Of a stretch of 64,000 nucleotides of DNA, positions 24,426 through 33,105 are shown piece by piece. Made by a program: the position numbers and the translations under genes. The notes beneath the pieces were generated by a model. It ran no database searches. It had not been told where the DNA came from and saw only the letters and a list, made by a program, of their open reading frames with translations. Numbering within the stretch: position 1 is the stretch's first letter; each line of letters begins with the position of its first letter. This DNA comes from an uncultured Clostridia bacterium (GTDB taxonomy: Bacteria > Bacillota > Clostridia > Christensenellales > Aristaeellaceae): contig CAKTWP010000008.1 in NCBI GenBank assembly GCA_934630705.1, positions 45,845-109,844 of the forward strand. Direction: 5' to 3'.

Positions 24426-24449
24426 CGCATGTATCCTCCGTTGATTCAA

Positions 24450-24481
24450 AACGCGAGGGAATTGATTCATTCCCTCGCGTT
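24450..24481 (-). promoter_or_regulatory. Intercistronic stem-loop between binding protein and permease genes
   Basis: AACGCGAGGGAAT (24450-24462) is perfectly complementary to ATTCCCTCGCGTT (24469-24481), with a 6-nt loop. It lies 33 nt after the binding-protein stop and has no T run. This matches the RNA-stabilising or partial-termination hairpins seen after binding-protein genes in other ABC operons. Confidence 0.8.
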
Positions 24482-24514
24482 GGCTTGCTCGATAAAGGCT
24501 CGTCGCGGCACGAA

Positions 24515-25819
24515 TTAATTCCCGGCAAGAACCGCATTCATTTTGGCGATGTATTCTTCCGCCAGCGCGGGCAGCTCCTCCTTGGTAACCGCCTGCAGGC
24601 TGATCAGCTCCGCGGCCTCGCTGTAAATCGCGTTGATCTCCGTCGCGCCCACCGGATAGGGCGGATCAATCGGCGTGGAATGGGTGCCCACATAGTCCAG
24701 GAAATTGAACACTTTGGCGTCAATGTAGGAGGTCTTGGGCAGCAGGTAGCTGCGGATCTCGCTGGAAATGGGCACGCCGCGATCGGTGCTGCAGATGTCG
24801 TACACAACCGTATTGTTCACAAAGAAGCTGATAAAGTCCGCGGCCAGCTCCGCGTTTTCGGTATCCGCGTTGATGGACCAGAGCATGGCGGCCTTCACAT
24901 AAGTGGGATTGGCTTCCGCGGCGTTATCGGCATAAGGACGCATGCAGACGCCCAGCGCCAGCTCCTCGGGCGTTTTCGTGCCCTGGAAGTAAACCGTCTG
25001 ATTGCTGGTGGTCATCGCATTCCAGAACAGGCCGTTCTGCAGGTCAGCCGGCGTATCGCCGGTGCCTTTCATTTCCATATCCTGCGCGCTCATGAAATAG
25101 CCTTTCTCAATCCCGGTCAGGATATAGGTCCAATAGTTCACCAGCGCTTCCTTCGTGAAACCAACGGACTTGCCGTCCGCGGCGTACAGGGTCTGGCCCA
25201 GGCTGCGGAAATACATTTCCCGCGCTTCCACATCGTCGGTGAACTGCGCCTGACTGCCGGTTTTCTCCAGGATGGTTTTGCAAAGCAGGGCGAACTCGGT
25301 ATAGGTCATGCTCACGGGAACTTCAACGCCGGCCTGGGCGACAATGGCTTCGTTATAAAGCATAGCCGGACAATTCACGCCCGTGGCAAGGCCGTACAGC
25401 TTGTCGTTGAGAATGCCGCCGGAAATCATGCTGGCATCAACATGGGTCAGGTCAATCGCACCGCTGTCCACCAGGGGATTCAGTTCCATCAGCAGGCCGC
25501 TTTTCACGAAGTTGACAATCTGGCTGTAGTCCATCTGAATCACGTCGGGCATATCATGGCCAGCCGCCTGGGTGCTCAGCTTGGTCCAGTAATCGCCAAA
25601 ACCGCAGTATTCCACTTCGATTTTCAGATTTTTGTAGTTCTTCTCAAATGCGGCGATCATTTCGGTGGTCATGGTGTGGCGTGCATCACCGCCCCACCAG
25701 GCAATGCGGAAGGTTTTGCCGGCGTAATCCTTTTCCTCAGCGCTTGCGATAGCGGCCGAGGAGCAAACCATCGCAAGGGCCAGCGCCAGCACCAGAAGAC
25801 GGGACATCATGCGTTTCAT
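24515..25819 (-). CDS. Extracellular sugar-binding protein (ABC transporter)
   Basis: 434 residues. A cleavable signal peptide (MKRMM, hydrophobic stretch, then ASA before EEKDY, about residues 1-28) lacks a convincing lipobox, although Cys20 is present in the hydrophobic part. The mature part has family-1 features: FRIAWWGGDARHTMTTEM, then MPDVIQMDYSQIVNF and LYGLATGVNCPAMLYN. It captures an oligosaccharide outside the membrane and hands it to the two permeases. AAAGGAGG lies 9 nt before ATG. It stands downstream of a YesMN-type two-component pair, the usual arrangement for plant cell-wall sugar uptake. Confidence 0.92.
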   Translation of the reverse strand: MKRMMSRLLVLALALAMVCSSAAIASAEEKDYAGKTFRIAWWGGDARHTMTTEMIAAFEKNYKNLKIEVEYCGFGDYWTKLSTQAAGHDMPDVIQMDYSQIVNFVKSGLLMELNPLVDSGAIDLTHVDASMISGGILNDKLYGLATGVNCPAMLYNEAIVAQAGVEVPVSMTYTEFALLCKTILEKTGSQAQFTDDVEAREMYFRSLGQTLYAADGKSVGFTKEALVNYWTYILTGIEKGYFMSAQDMEMKGTGDTPADLQNGLFWNAMTTSNQTVYFQGTKTPEELALGVCMRPYADNAAEANPTYVKAAMLWSINADTENAELAADFISFFVNNTVVYDICSTDRGVPISSEIRSYLLPKTSYIDAKVFNFLDYVGTHSTPIDPPYPVGATEINAIYSEAAELISLQAVTKEELPALAEEYIAKMNAVLAGN

Positions 25820-26014
25820 AGGGGAAAGCCTCCTTTTCAAGATGCGCAGGCTCGGAGCCGCCTGCGGGAACGATTGGAAGGGGAATCGGCCTGCTCCGTC
25901 AACCGAGTGGACAATCCGGCGGCTTTGCACACGGATTGCTTATCTGGCATAAATCATAACAAATAATAGGCGCTTCAAACAATGCAAATTGGTGTCATGT
26001 GGAGGTTAAAAAGG

Positions 26015-27025
26015 TCACATTTTCAGCTGACTGCGATAATCATTGAAGGTGCTGCCGGTATACTGCTTGAACAGACGATAAAAATACTGCACATTGTTGC
26101 CCAGACCCACCTGATCCGCAATGGCCGATGCATTCATTTTCGCGTCTTTCCGCATCAGCACCAGCGCGCGTTCCATCCGCACATGGAGCAGATAATCCCC
26201 GAATTTCATCCCCGTCTGCCTGAGGAAGCGCCGGCCCAGATATTTGGTGTTCAAATAGGCCACATGATCGGCAACATACTGCAAGGTGAGATTGGCCATG
26301 CCGTAATGATCGTTCACATAGCGCAGCACAATATCGATCATGCCGCCGTTCTCATCCACCGCATCGGAAATGGCCTGCAGCGCGGCGGCGGATTGCCCAA
26401 GCAGGGCCTCCTCGTCATTGGAAAACTGAGAAAGCTCCCGGATGATGGGCCGCAGCGCCGGGATGGCCGTTTCATATTGCATAATCAGGCCCAGCATCGC
26501 CTCCCGCAGAATACCAAAATCGCCATAATGTTTCGTGATTCGCCGAACCTGTTCAGCCGTAATCGTGTGGTCCGTTTCCGCCAGCAGGGCCGTCAGCGCG
26601 TCGTAAAGCTGCCGGATCTGCTGATTTCGCTGATCGAAATCTCCCGCCGTTTCCTGCTGCAATTCCTTCGCGCATTTCTGGATGGCCTGGGTCAGCTCGT
26701 CTCTGGCACAGGGCTTGAGCAAATAGCCCTGAACCCCGCGCTCAATCGCCATCTTTGCCAGCTCAAATTCTCCATAGCCGGACAGCACAAGACACTTGAT
26801 GCCGGGATACATTTCCCGGGCCCGGGCAATCAGCTCCAGGCCGTCCATCACCGGCATTCGGATATCCGCGATTAAGATGTCCGGCTGGATCTCGATCATC
26901 CGGTTCAGCGCTTCCAGTGCGTTATCGCAGGCTGTAACCTGCATGCCCATATCCGCCCATGGCAAAAGCAAACGGATATTTTCCAGCGCCAGTTTCTCAT
27001 CATCCACAAACATGATCCTCAGCAT
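26015..27025 (-). CDS. AraC-family response regulator (YesN-like)
   Basis: 336 residues. The receiver domain occupies about 1-120 with acidic residues Asp8 and Asp9, phospho-acceptor Asp54 in LIADIRMP, and Lys in YLLKPCA. A helical linker follows. The C-terminal 100 residues are an AraC-type double helix-turn-helix, with FLRQTGMKFGDYLLHVRMERA and VGLGNNVQYFYRLFKQYTG. Phosphorylation by the histidine kinase encoded just upstream (stop 27032, 6 bp apart) should activate the binding-protein operon that follows 196 bp later. Confidence 0.93.
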   Translation of the reverse strand: MLRIMFVDDEKLALENIRLLLPWADMGMQVTACDNALEALNRMIEIQPDILIADIRMPVMDGLELIARAREMYPGIKCLVLSGYGEFELAKMAIERGVQGYLLKPCARDELTQAIQKCAKELQQETAGDFDQRNQQIRQLYDALTALLAETDHTITAEQVRRITKHYGDFGILREAMLGLIMQYETAIPALRPIIRELSQFSNDEEALLGQSAAALQAISDAVDENGGMIDIVLRYVNDHYGMANLTLQYVADHVAYLNTKYLGRRFLRQTGMKFGDYLLHVRMERALVLMRKDAKMNASAIADQVGLGNNVQYFYRLFKQYTGSTFNDYRSQLKM

Positions 27026-27031
27026 CGTCTT

Positions 27032-28777
27032 TCAAGCCCCCGTTTTTTCTGGTTGAAGCGGAACAGAAATGCAGATCTGGTTCTGGCCGCTCCGGCTGTG
27101 AATGGTCAGGCCGTCCTCCTGGGAAAAAGCCAGCTGGATGCGCTGATGGATGTTTCGCAGGCCGATGCCCGTCCCCCGGGGCTTCACTTCCCCGGTTTGG
27201 AGCTTGTTGAGCATATCCTCTTCCATGCCCATGCCGTTATCTTCCACGATCAGCAGGGCCTTTTTCCCTTCCGCGCGGCCATAGATCCGGATGACGCAGG
27301 TTTCCAGCATTTCTTCCGCCGCATAATGAATGGCGTTTTCCACAAGGGGCTGGAGCGTCATGCGCGGCAGCAGAATGTCCTGCAGCTCCGGCGGAATCTG
27401 CACCTCAAACTGCAGCCGCTCCCGATAGCGCACCCGCTGGATATTCATATATGCCTGCACGATTTTGACCTCGTTTTGCACGGTGTTCAAATCCCCGTCC
27501 ATGCTCATGGAAGCGCGCAGGAGCTTGGCAAGGGAGACCGTCAAATCTGCCGTTTCCTCATCGCCGTTTCGATGCGCCATCCACATGATGGTTGACAGCG
27601 CGTTGAAAATAAAATGCGGCTGAATCTGCTGCTGAAGCTGCCGGTATTCCGTCTCCTTAAAAAGCAGCATGCGGTTATAATTTTCCTCGCTGAGCTTCCG
27701 GTTTTCAAAGGCCATGTGGTCAAAATGCCGGTGCAGCCGGCCGATTTCATCATGCCGATCCTGATAGGGGAGGCTTTCCGCTGCGGAAGGAAGCTGGCCG
27801 TTGGCATAGGTGTCAAACTTGTTCAGCAGCTTATCCAGATGCCGGGTAATCATGCGAACGAAAAGCACACTGAGCAAAACGGCACCGATGGCAATGGCGA
27901 TCGTGATCATAACGGAATGCATGATCGATTGCCGGGTGGAGGAAAGAATGGTTTCGTAGGGGGTGGAGAGCACGAAATACCAGCCCATGGTGCTGCTCGT
28001 CTGCACAACGAAGCTGCCGTTCTGAATGGCATAGCCATTTTCTTCAAGCAGCGCGTGCGCTGTATTTCCGCGATAGAGGCAATGCTCCTCATCATAAAAA
28101 ATGGAGATATCCAGGTGATCCACGCCCACGTTGGTATAAACCCAGCTGCATTTATTAACCAGCGCCCTGATATCCACGATTCCCACCATCGTGGCAAGGG
28201 CGGAAAGGCTCATGTTCTGCGTCTGGCGAATGCGGCGGCACATCAGCAGCGAATCCGCATCAGCCACATAGCGAATCATGCCGTTCTCATAGGCATAGGC
28301 CGCCATGGGCGCCGTGATCTGCCGGCCGCTGCCCGGATCCCATAAAACCCGGAAGCCGTCGGAGGCAACCACGATGGCAAAGCATTCAAAAGCGTTGGTG
28401 CCCATCATGTAGTTGGCCAGCTGGCTTTTGAGGTTTGCCCGCGCCTGCACCTTTTCAAGGTATTTGGACTTTGGGTTGTTGAGGCGCATCAGGTTGTTCT
28501 GAATGCCGGCGTCGCCGATCATGGAGAGGGTCAGCGTTTCGATTTTGCTGAATTCGTTTTCTACCTGTCCCACATAGGAAGCCAGCGTCTGCACCATCAT
28601 CCGATAAATCTGCTCATCATAAACGCGATAGGTGCTCTGCGTGGCCCAATAATTGCCAATCAGCAAACAGAGGCACACCATGACGATAATCAGCAGAAAC
28701 TTGACGTGCAGTTTCATATTGCCAATCCGCCATTTTTGTATCCGCATTTTGCCCGCCAGGCGCTTCAGCTGCATCAT
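27032..28777 (-). CDS. Sensor histidine kinase (YesM-like)
   Basis: 581 residues. Two membrane helices (about 25-41 and 287-309) flank a 245-residue extracellular sensor domain. After a HAMP linker comes the His-kinase domain of the YesM type: QQQIQPHFIFNAL with His388, then a HATPase_c part containing VENAIHYAAEEM, LIVEDNGMGM and GTGIGLRNIHQR. The frame is open upstream to 28912, but ATG 28777 has GGGGGA 4 nt before it. The pair probably senses oligosaccharide outside the cell and controls the adjacent importer. It is divergent from the secreted SH3 protein. Confidence 0.92.
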   Translation of the reverse strand: MMQLKRLAGKMRIQKWRIGNMKLHVKFLLIIVMVCLCLLIGNYWATQSTYRVYDEQIYRMMVQTLASYVGQVENEFSKIETLTLSMIGDAGIQNNLMRLNNPKSKYLEKVQARANLKSQLANYMMGTNAFECFAIVVASDGFRVLWDPGSGRQITAPMAAYAYENGMIRYVADADSLLMCRRIRQTQNMSLSALATMVGIVDIRALVNKCSWVYTNVGVDHLDISIFYDEEHCLYRGNTAHALLEENGYAIQNGSFVVQTSSTMGWYFVLSTPYETILSSTRQSIMHSVMITIAIAIGAVLLSVLFVRMITRHLDKLLNKFDTYANGQLPSAAESLPYQDRHDEIGRLHRHFDHMAFENRKLSEENYNRMLLFKETEYRQLQQQIQPHFIFNALSTIMWMAHRNGDEETADLTVSLAKLLRASMSMDGDLNTVQNEVKIVQAYMNIQRVRYRERLQFEVQIPPELQDILLPRMTLQPLVENAIHYAAEEMLETCVIRIYGRAEGKKALLIVEDNGMGMEEDMLNKLQTGEVKPRGTGIGLRNIHQRIQLAFSQEDGLTIHSRSGQNQICISVPLQPEKTGA

Positions 28778-29084
28778 ATCGTCCCCCGTAAAACGTAATG
28801 GATGATTTATGGATTGTGCCGGATGCGTCGCCCCGCCCGTATCCGCTTGGCAACGCCGAAAACATGCTGCATCCTGTATTCGCCAATTGTCCTGCTTCAC
28901 CCTCCCGGGCATGTATAAATCCGATCACATTTCCATGTAAATAAGATACGATTTTTTGCCTTCCGCATCGCGTTCCCGTTTTTTTAGCGCTTATTCGGAA
29001 TTTGCGGCTTTTTTCCTGTTTCATGCAACAATTTCCGTCCCTGCGCCGTCTCTATTCATGAAAGGGAAAGGGGAGATCACACCA
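28778..29084. other. 307-bp divergent intergenic region
   Basis: Lies between the histidine kinase (-) and the SH3 protein (+). On the minus strand TTTACA (28941-28936), 18 bp and TATACA (28917-28912) may form a weak promoter for the kinase operon. I see no clear promoter for the plus-strand gene, no repeat element and no RNA gene. Confidence 0.4.
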
Positions 29085-30833
29085 ATGAAGAAAATCCTGC
29101 GCGGTATCCTGCTTGTCTGCCTGCTGGCGCTGCTGCTGCCCGCCTGCGCGCTGGGAGAAAAAGGGGGCTATGCGGCCGTGGTGGCCAATCCTAAGACGGC
29201 GGATCGGCTGATTCTCCGCCGCGCGCCCACCCAGGATGGGGAAGTGCTGGGCCGGTTTTACAGCGGCACGCCGGTTTACGTGGTCAGCGAAAGCGGCGCA
29301 TGGGCGTTTGTGCGCATCGGCGGGGAAAACGGCGGCCTGACCGGCTATATGAAAACGGAATTTCTAATGAAGGCCAACCGCAATCATGGCGCGCCTTCCC
29401 TGTTTTTCACCAGCTATGCCGCCGGAGCCAGCGCGCCCATCTATGAAAAGCAGAGCACCGGCTCCCGGGTGCTGGGCCGGGTGCAGGGCGGCGGCGTGTA
29501 TGTGCTGGGGGATATGGGTGACGATTGGCGCTATGTGTATGACGGGGGCGCAGGAATTTACGGCTATGTGCGCACCGCACAGCTCAAGGCCCCCTGCGTG
29601 GATTTCTATGCCTGGCTCACCCCGGCGGAAAACGAAAATACCGTGGCCGTTTATGCCGATAAGGAATGCCAGAACCTCATCGCCCTCTATGAATCCACGG
29701 TTTCGGCGCGGGTGGTGGGCCTGAGCCGGGCCAAGGGCTGGGCGCAGGTGGAGATCCGGGGCAATCGGAATACCACGGAGCCTTTCCAGGGGCGGTTCAC
29801 CGCCGGCTATGTGCGCCAGGAAAACCTCACCGTGTTTAAGCAGCCCTGGGAAATGATGTATAACCAGCGCGTGGCCTATGCGCTGAAAAACATCCCCATT
29901 ACCGATCAGAAGACCGGCGAAGCATACACCATCCCCGCAGGGGCGCGGCTGAAGGTGCTGGGCAAAATGGCGGGCGGCACGATGCATATCTGCTATGGCG
30001 GGCCGGACAGCGAGTATCTGGTGGATTATGTTCCCGCCGAAGCGCTGCATACGGAAAGCCGCCTGACCTCCTCTCTGGACGCCATTCCCCGGCGGGGATA
30101 CCTGCTGCTGAAAAAGCAGATCGACGCGGAGGGCTGGAACCTGGGCGTGGCCGCCTATGCCGCCCCTCAGGAGACGAAGGACGGCCCGCTGACGTACCTG
30201 TATGAGGAGACGGTGGAGCTGCTGGCGGTGCTGGGCAACGGCTGGTATCAGGCCCGTACCTATGATTACGCGAGCATTTATATCCGCTATGGGGATGGAG
30301 ATCCCCTGTATCTGGATTCCTGGCTCACGCCCGGCGGCGTGCAGCTGGAGACCCTCTATCAGTTCACGGCGAAGGCCGGGGAAACCGCGTCTATCGCGCT
30401 GAAAAATCAGGCCTGGGGGCTGGATCAGGCCTTCACCATTACGGATGCTTCCTATGTCCTGTTTATTCCCGAGGGCACGGAGGTGACGCAAAACGGCGGC
30501 ACGCTGGCCAAGACCCGGGTGGATGGGCTGCAGCCGCTGGTGCCGGAATGCACCAGCCCGGAGGAGGGCGAAACGCTTTTTGCCGCCAGCGGCCGGTTCT
30601 TCTGCGATCAGCAGGCGGGCGGCACGAACATCACCTATTACAGTTATATTATTACGCCCATGAATGGCTATGAGGACAGCTACTATGTCCTTTCCTCTCT
30701 GAACACGGAGAACGGCGAAGCCATCCGCGAGGATCTGGCCCCGGGAGACAGCGTGATGCTGGATCGCCAGCTGTTCGGCATGTTCCTGGAGGTGCACAAC
30801 TGCCGCATCCAGCTTTTCTATGGCAACGGCTGA
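29085..30833 (+). CDS. Secreted SH3-domain-rich protein
   Basis: 582 residues. The N-terminus is a signal peptide: MKKILRGILLV, hydrophobic core, LLPACALGEK. Cys at about residue 22 makes a lipoprotein possible, but Pro at -2 is unusual, so cleavage by signal peptidase I is equally likely. The mature part contains several bacterial SH3-like segments, such as RLILRRAPTQDGEVLGRFY (about 40-60) and IYEKQSTGSRVLGRV, ending with GYVRTAQL and GYVRQENL strands. These bind peptidoglycan or other wall polymers. GGGGAG lies 9 nt before ATG. No catalytic domain is recognised. It is followed by an E1 element and a palindrome. Confidence 0.8.
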   Translation: MKKILRGILLVCLLALLLPACALGEKGGYAAVVANPKTADRLILRRAPTQDGEVLGRFYSGTPVYVVSESGAWAFVRIGGENGGLTGYMKTEFLMKANRNHGAPSLFFTSYAAGASAPIYEKQSTGSRVLGRVQGGGVYVLGDMGDDWRYVYDGGAGIYGYVRTAQLKAPCVDFYAWLTPAENENTVAVYADKECQNLIALYESTVSARVVGLSRAKGWAQVEIRGNRNTTEPFQGRFTAGYVRQENLTVFKQPWEMMYNQRVAYALKNIPITDQKTGEAYTIPAGARLKVLGKMAGGTMHICYGGPDSEYLVDYVPAEALHTESRLTSSLDAIPRRGYLLLKKQIDAEGWNLGVAAYAAPQETKDGPLTYLYEETVELLAVLGNGWYQARTYDYASIYIRYGDGDPLYLDSWLTPGGVQLETLYQFTAKAGETASIALKNQAWGLDQAFTITDASYVLFIPEGTEVTQNGGTLAKTRVDGLQPLVPECTSPEEGETLFAASGRFFCDQQAGGTNITYYSYIITPMNGYEDSYYVLSSLNTENGEAIREDLAPGDSVMLDRQLFGMFLEVHNCRIQLFYGNG

Positions 30834-30860
30834 GGGAAAGCAGCTTGCAGGGAAACGAAA

Positions 30861-30897
30861 GCGGGAGGAGGCTTTTGAAACCAAAGCCCCCTCCCGC
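30861..30897 (+). repeat. E1 hairpin element after the SH3-protein gene
   Basis: GCGGGAGGAGGCTTTTG pairs almost perfectly with CAAAGCCCCCTCCCGC across a 4-nt loop. It starts 27 nt after the stop codon and is nearly identical to the copy at 21414 and similar to the one at 43769. Confidence 0.8.
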
Positions 30898-30926
30898 ATC
30901 CGCCCGAAAAACCCCATGAGGCACAA

Positions 30927-30960
30927 CGCAAAAGGAGCGCATGTATGCGCTCCTTTTGCG
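30927..30960. terminator. Perfect palindrome, likely bidirectional terminator
   Basis: CGCAAAAGGAGCGCAT (30927-30942) and its exact complement ATGCGCTCCTTTTGCG (30945-30960) are separated by 2 nt. The inner stem GGAGCGCAT is flanked by AAAA and TTTT, so it can act as a terminator for the SH3 gene (+) and for the convergent HEAT-repeat gene (-). Confidence 0.75.
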
Positions 30961-31033
30961 ATAATGCCGAATTGCGAGGCTTCTTTCTCCTGAAAGAAAC
31001 ATCCTCTCGCATATTTTTTCCCCGATTCCGGCC

Positions 31034-31366
31034 TTATTCGTCGCTGTGCAGCTTGGACAGGGCCTTCTTCATCGTCTCCTGCACCACGGCGTCCTTTTCT
31101 TCCTTAATCATATGGTCGATATGGGCCCGGGCCTTCTGATCGCCCAGATTGCCCAGCGCGGTGGCAGCCGCGGCGCGCACATCGGCGGCGGGGGAGCGCA
31201 GCAGGGTGATGAGGGTGTTATAAGAATCGTCGCCCTTCACCTGGCCCAGCGCTTCCACAGCCTTCAGCGCAATCACATGATCATGATCGCTTACCAGCTT
31301 AATCAGCCCGGCAGCATTCTGCTTCTCCACCATTTTATCAATTTTATGTTCCTTGTTTCCAAACAT
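31034..31366 (-). CDS. HEAT-repeat protein
   Basis: 110 residues forming about three HEAT/PBS-lyase-type helical repeats: LIKLVSDHDHVIALKAVEAL, then DSYNTLITLLRSPAADVRAA and KARAHIDHMIKEEKDAVVQE. Such short scaffolds mediate protein-protein contacts. There is no signal peptide or enzyme motif. AAAGGAGG lies 9 nt before ATG. The SpoVB-like gene lies 100 bp upstream on the same strand, so co-transcription is possible. Biological role unknown. Confidence 0.85.
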   Translation of the reverse strand: MFGNKEHKIDKMVEKQNAAGLIKLVSDHDHVIALKAVEALGQVKGDDSYNTLITLLRSPAADVRAAAATALGNLGDQKARAHIDHMIKEEKDAVVQETMKKALSKLHSDE

Positions 31367-31466
31367 CCCTAAGCGCCTCCTTTGAAGTATCCCCAGTATA
31401 GTCCCGGATTGTGAACAAACTGTGAACGGAAAATGTCATAATTCGTTTTTTTCGGGCTTTTTTGCG

Positions 31467-32774
31467 TCAAAAATGACACGTTGCCTTTGCGCCTTGCTTT
31501 TCCCGCAGCAGGAAGGAAATCAGCGTGCAAAGAAGGGTGAGCCCATGCCCGGCCAGGCTGGCATAGCCCGCGCCATAGATTTGCAGCGCGGGCCGGGCGG
31601 CCCAGCGCCAGGTGGCCATCAGGGTGACGGCCGCGCCCAGCAGGGACGCGACGAGCGCCTTGCGCTGCAATCCCAGGCCGGTCATCAGCCCGCCCAGCAC
31701 CTGCTGCAAAGGCAGCACCATCGCCATGGGACACAGCACGCGAATCAGCCCGGCCAGCTCGGGCAGGCGATAAAGCCGGCAGGCCAGCACCGGCGCCAGC
31801 GCATACAGCGCCCCGCCGCAGGCCGCGCCCGCGCCCAGCGCAGGCAGCAGCAGCCGCAGGGCCAGACGGTTTTCCGCTCGGAGGGAAGCGCATCGGGCCG
31901 CCGCCGGGCCGCCCACCGTGCCCAGCGCGCCGGCCAGCATCCCGGGCAGAAGCATCAGGGGCAGCGCCATGCCGTTGAGCATGCCCAGCCGGCTTACGGC
32001 TTCACTTTTGCTCAGCCCCGCCGCCATCAGCCGCAGGGGGATGATGGCGCCGCATAGCGCCCGCAGGCCCGTATGGCTCAGGCGGGTGAGCATCAGCGGC
32101 ATGCCCAGGCGAAGCAGCTGCCTGCGCAATCCGGGCAGCCGCGGATCGCCCCGCAGCCCGTTCAGCTGCCCCACCGCCCCCACCATCACCGCCAGGCCCA
32201 GCGCTTCGCCCAGGGTGGTGGCCAGCGCGGGCACGGCAGCGCGATAGGCAATGGTCAGCCGGGGCAGCCCCAGCAGCAGCATCCCGCTCACCAGCAGCCG
32301 AACCAGCTGCTCCGCCAGCTCGCTCAGCGCCGGGGGCCAGGCATTGCCCCGGCCAAAGCAATAGCCGTCATATACGCTGGATACGCCGATCAGCCCCATG
32401 CACGGCGCGAACAGATACAGGGACGGCAAGGTGCGTCCGTCCCCCAGCCATGCGGCAATCCGTGGGGCCAGCAGGAGCAGCAGTGGCGTGAGCAGCAGCG
32501 TCATGGCCAGGGCCAATTGCCGCCCTGCATACAGGGGCAGCCGCTCATCCCCGGGCCGCGCCCTGGCGGTCAGGCGGCTCACCGCCCCGGGCAGCCCCGC
32601 CGCCGCAGGCGTGAGCGCCAGCATATGCGCGCTGCTGGCCAGCTCCATCACGCCTACGGCCTCCGCTCCCAGCATCCGCGATACCCACAGCCGCATCCCA
32701 AACCCCAGCCCCCGCACCGCCGCATTGCATCCCGCCGTTACCAGCGCCTGCCGCCGCAGGCTTTGCTCCTTCAT
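31467..32774 (-). CDS. SpoVB/MurJ-like polysaccharide flippase
   Basis: 435 residues with about 12 to 14 hydrophobic segments and the MVF/polysaccharide-transporter layout of stage V sporulation protein B: an N-terminal RRQALVTAGCNAAVRGLGF segment, then WVSRMLGAEAVGVMELASS, and a central LPGAVSRLTAR. SpoVB-type proteins are thought to flip lipid-linked cell-wall precursors during cortex formation. It is shorter than Bacillus SpoVB (518). The frame opens at 33053, but ATG 32774 follows a GGGGGG box and is in line with the family. The 331-bp upstream gap holds an E2 and an E1 element. Confidence 0.78.
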   Translation of the reverse strand: MKEQSLRRQALVTAGCNAAVRGLGFGMRLWVSRMLGAEAVGVMELASSAHMLALTPAAAGLPGAVSRLTARARPGDERLPLYAGRQLALAMTLLLTPLLLLLAPRIAAWLGDGRTLPSLYLFAPCMGLIGVSSVYDGYCFGRGNAWPPALSELAEQLVRLLVSGMLLLGLPRLTIAYRAAVPALATTLGEALGLAVMVGAVGQLNGLRGDPRLPGLRRQLLRLGMPLMLTRLSHTGLRALCGAIIPLRLMAAGLSKSEAVSRLGMLNGMALPLMLLPGMLAGALGTVGGPAAARCASLRAENRLALRLLLPALGAGAACGGALYALAPVLACRLYRLPELAGLIRVLCPMAMVLPLQQVLGGLMTGLGLQRKALVASLLGAAVTLMATWRWAARPALQIYGAGYASLAGHGLTLLCTLISFLLREKQGAKATCHF

Positions 32775-32865
32775 ATGCCATCCCCCCGGGACAGGGTATG
32801 CCGCAGGGCACGGGGGATATGCGGAAGGGAGAGCACTATGCAGGGGAAAAGCATTCCCATAATGA

Positions 32866-32940
32866 ACAATGCGCCCCAGATGAGGAAGGAAACGAAAAGA
32901 ACAATTCGTATCCGTTCCCTTTCTGGGGCGCGCGGATGAT
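32866..32940 (-). repeat. E2 inverted-repeat element, copy 2
   Basis: GCGCCCCAGA (32871-32880) pairs perfectly with TCTGGGGCGC (32922-32931). An inner stem AAGGAAACG/CGTTCCCTT has one mismatch. The left end AACAATGCGCC is the same as in copies at 52315 and 58027. Confidence 0.8.
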
Positions 32941-33023
32941 GAAAAGGAATCCGGCCTCCCATCCCAACCGGTTTTCAAAGGGGAAAAACTGCCTTGGATG
33001 CAAAAGGGATTTTTCGAATGTTT

Positions 33024-33094
33024 CCCCTTATGGCTTTCTTTGGGAGAACGCAAAAAGGGCCTTTCTTCTCCTGAAAGAAAGGCCCTCTCGCAGC
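33024..33094 (-). repeat. E1 hairpin element after the surface-protein gene
   Basis: GGGCCTTTCTTC (from 33057) and GAAAGAAAGGCCC (to 33085) form the hairpin, starting about 19 nt after the stop codon of the 1643-residue protein. The flank TTATGGCTTTCTTTGGGAG matches other E1 tails. Together with E2 copy 2 it makes one composite unit. Confidence 0.78.
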
Positions 33095-33105
33095 ATTGTT
33101 TTTTA

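Noticed and set aside
29364..30926. A 520-codon minus-strand frame opposite the SH3 protein
   Set aside because: Antisense to a gene with a signal peptide and SH3-like motifs; no promoter or ribosome site.
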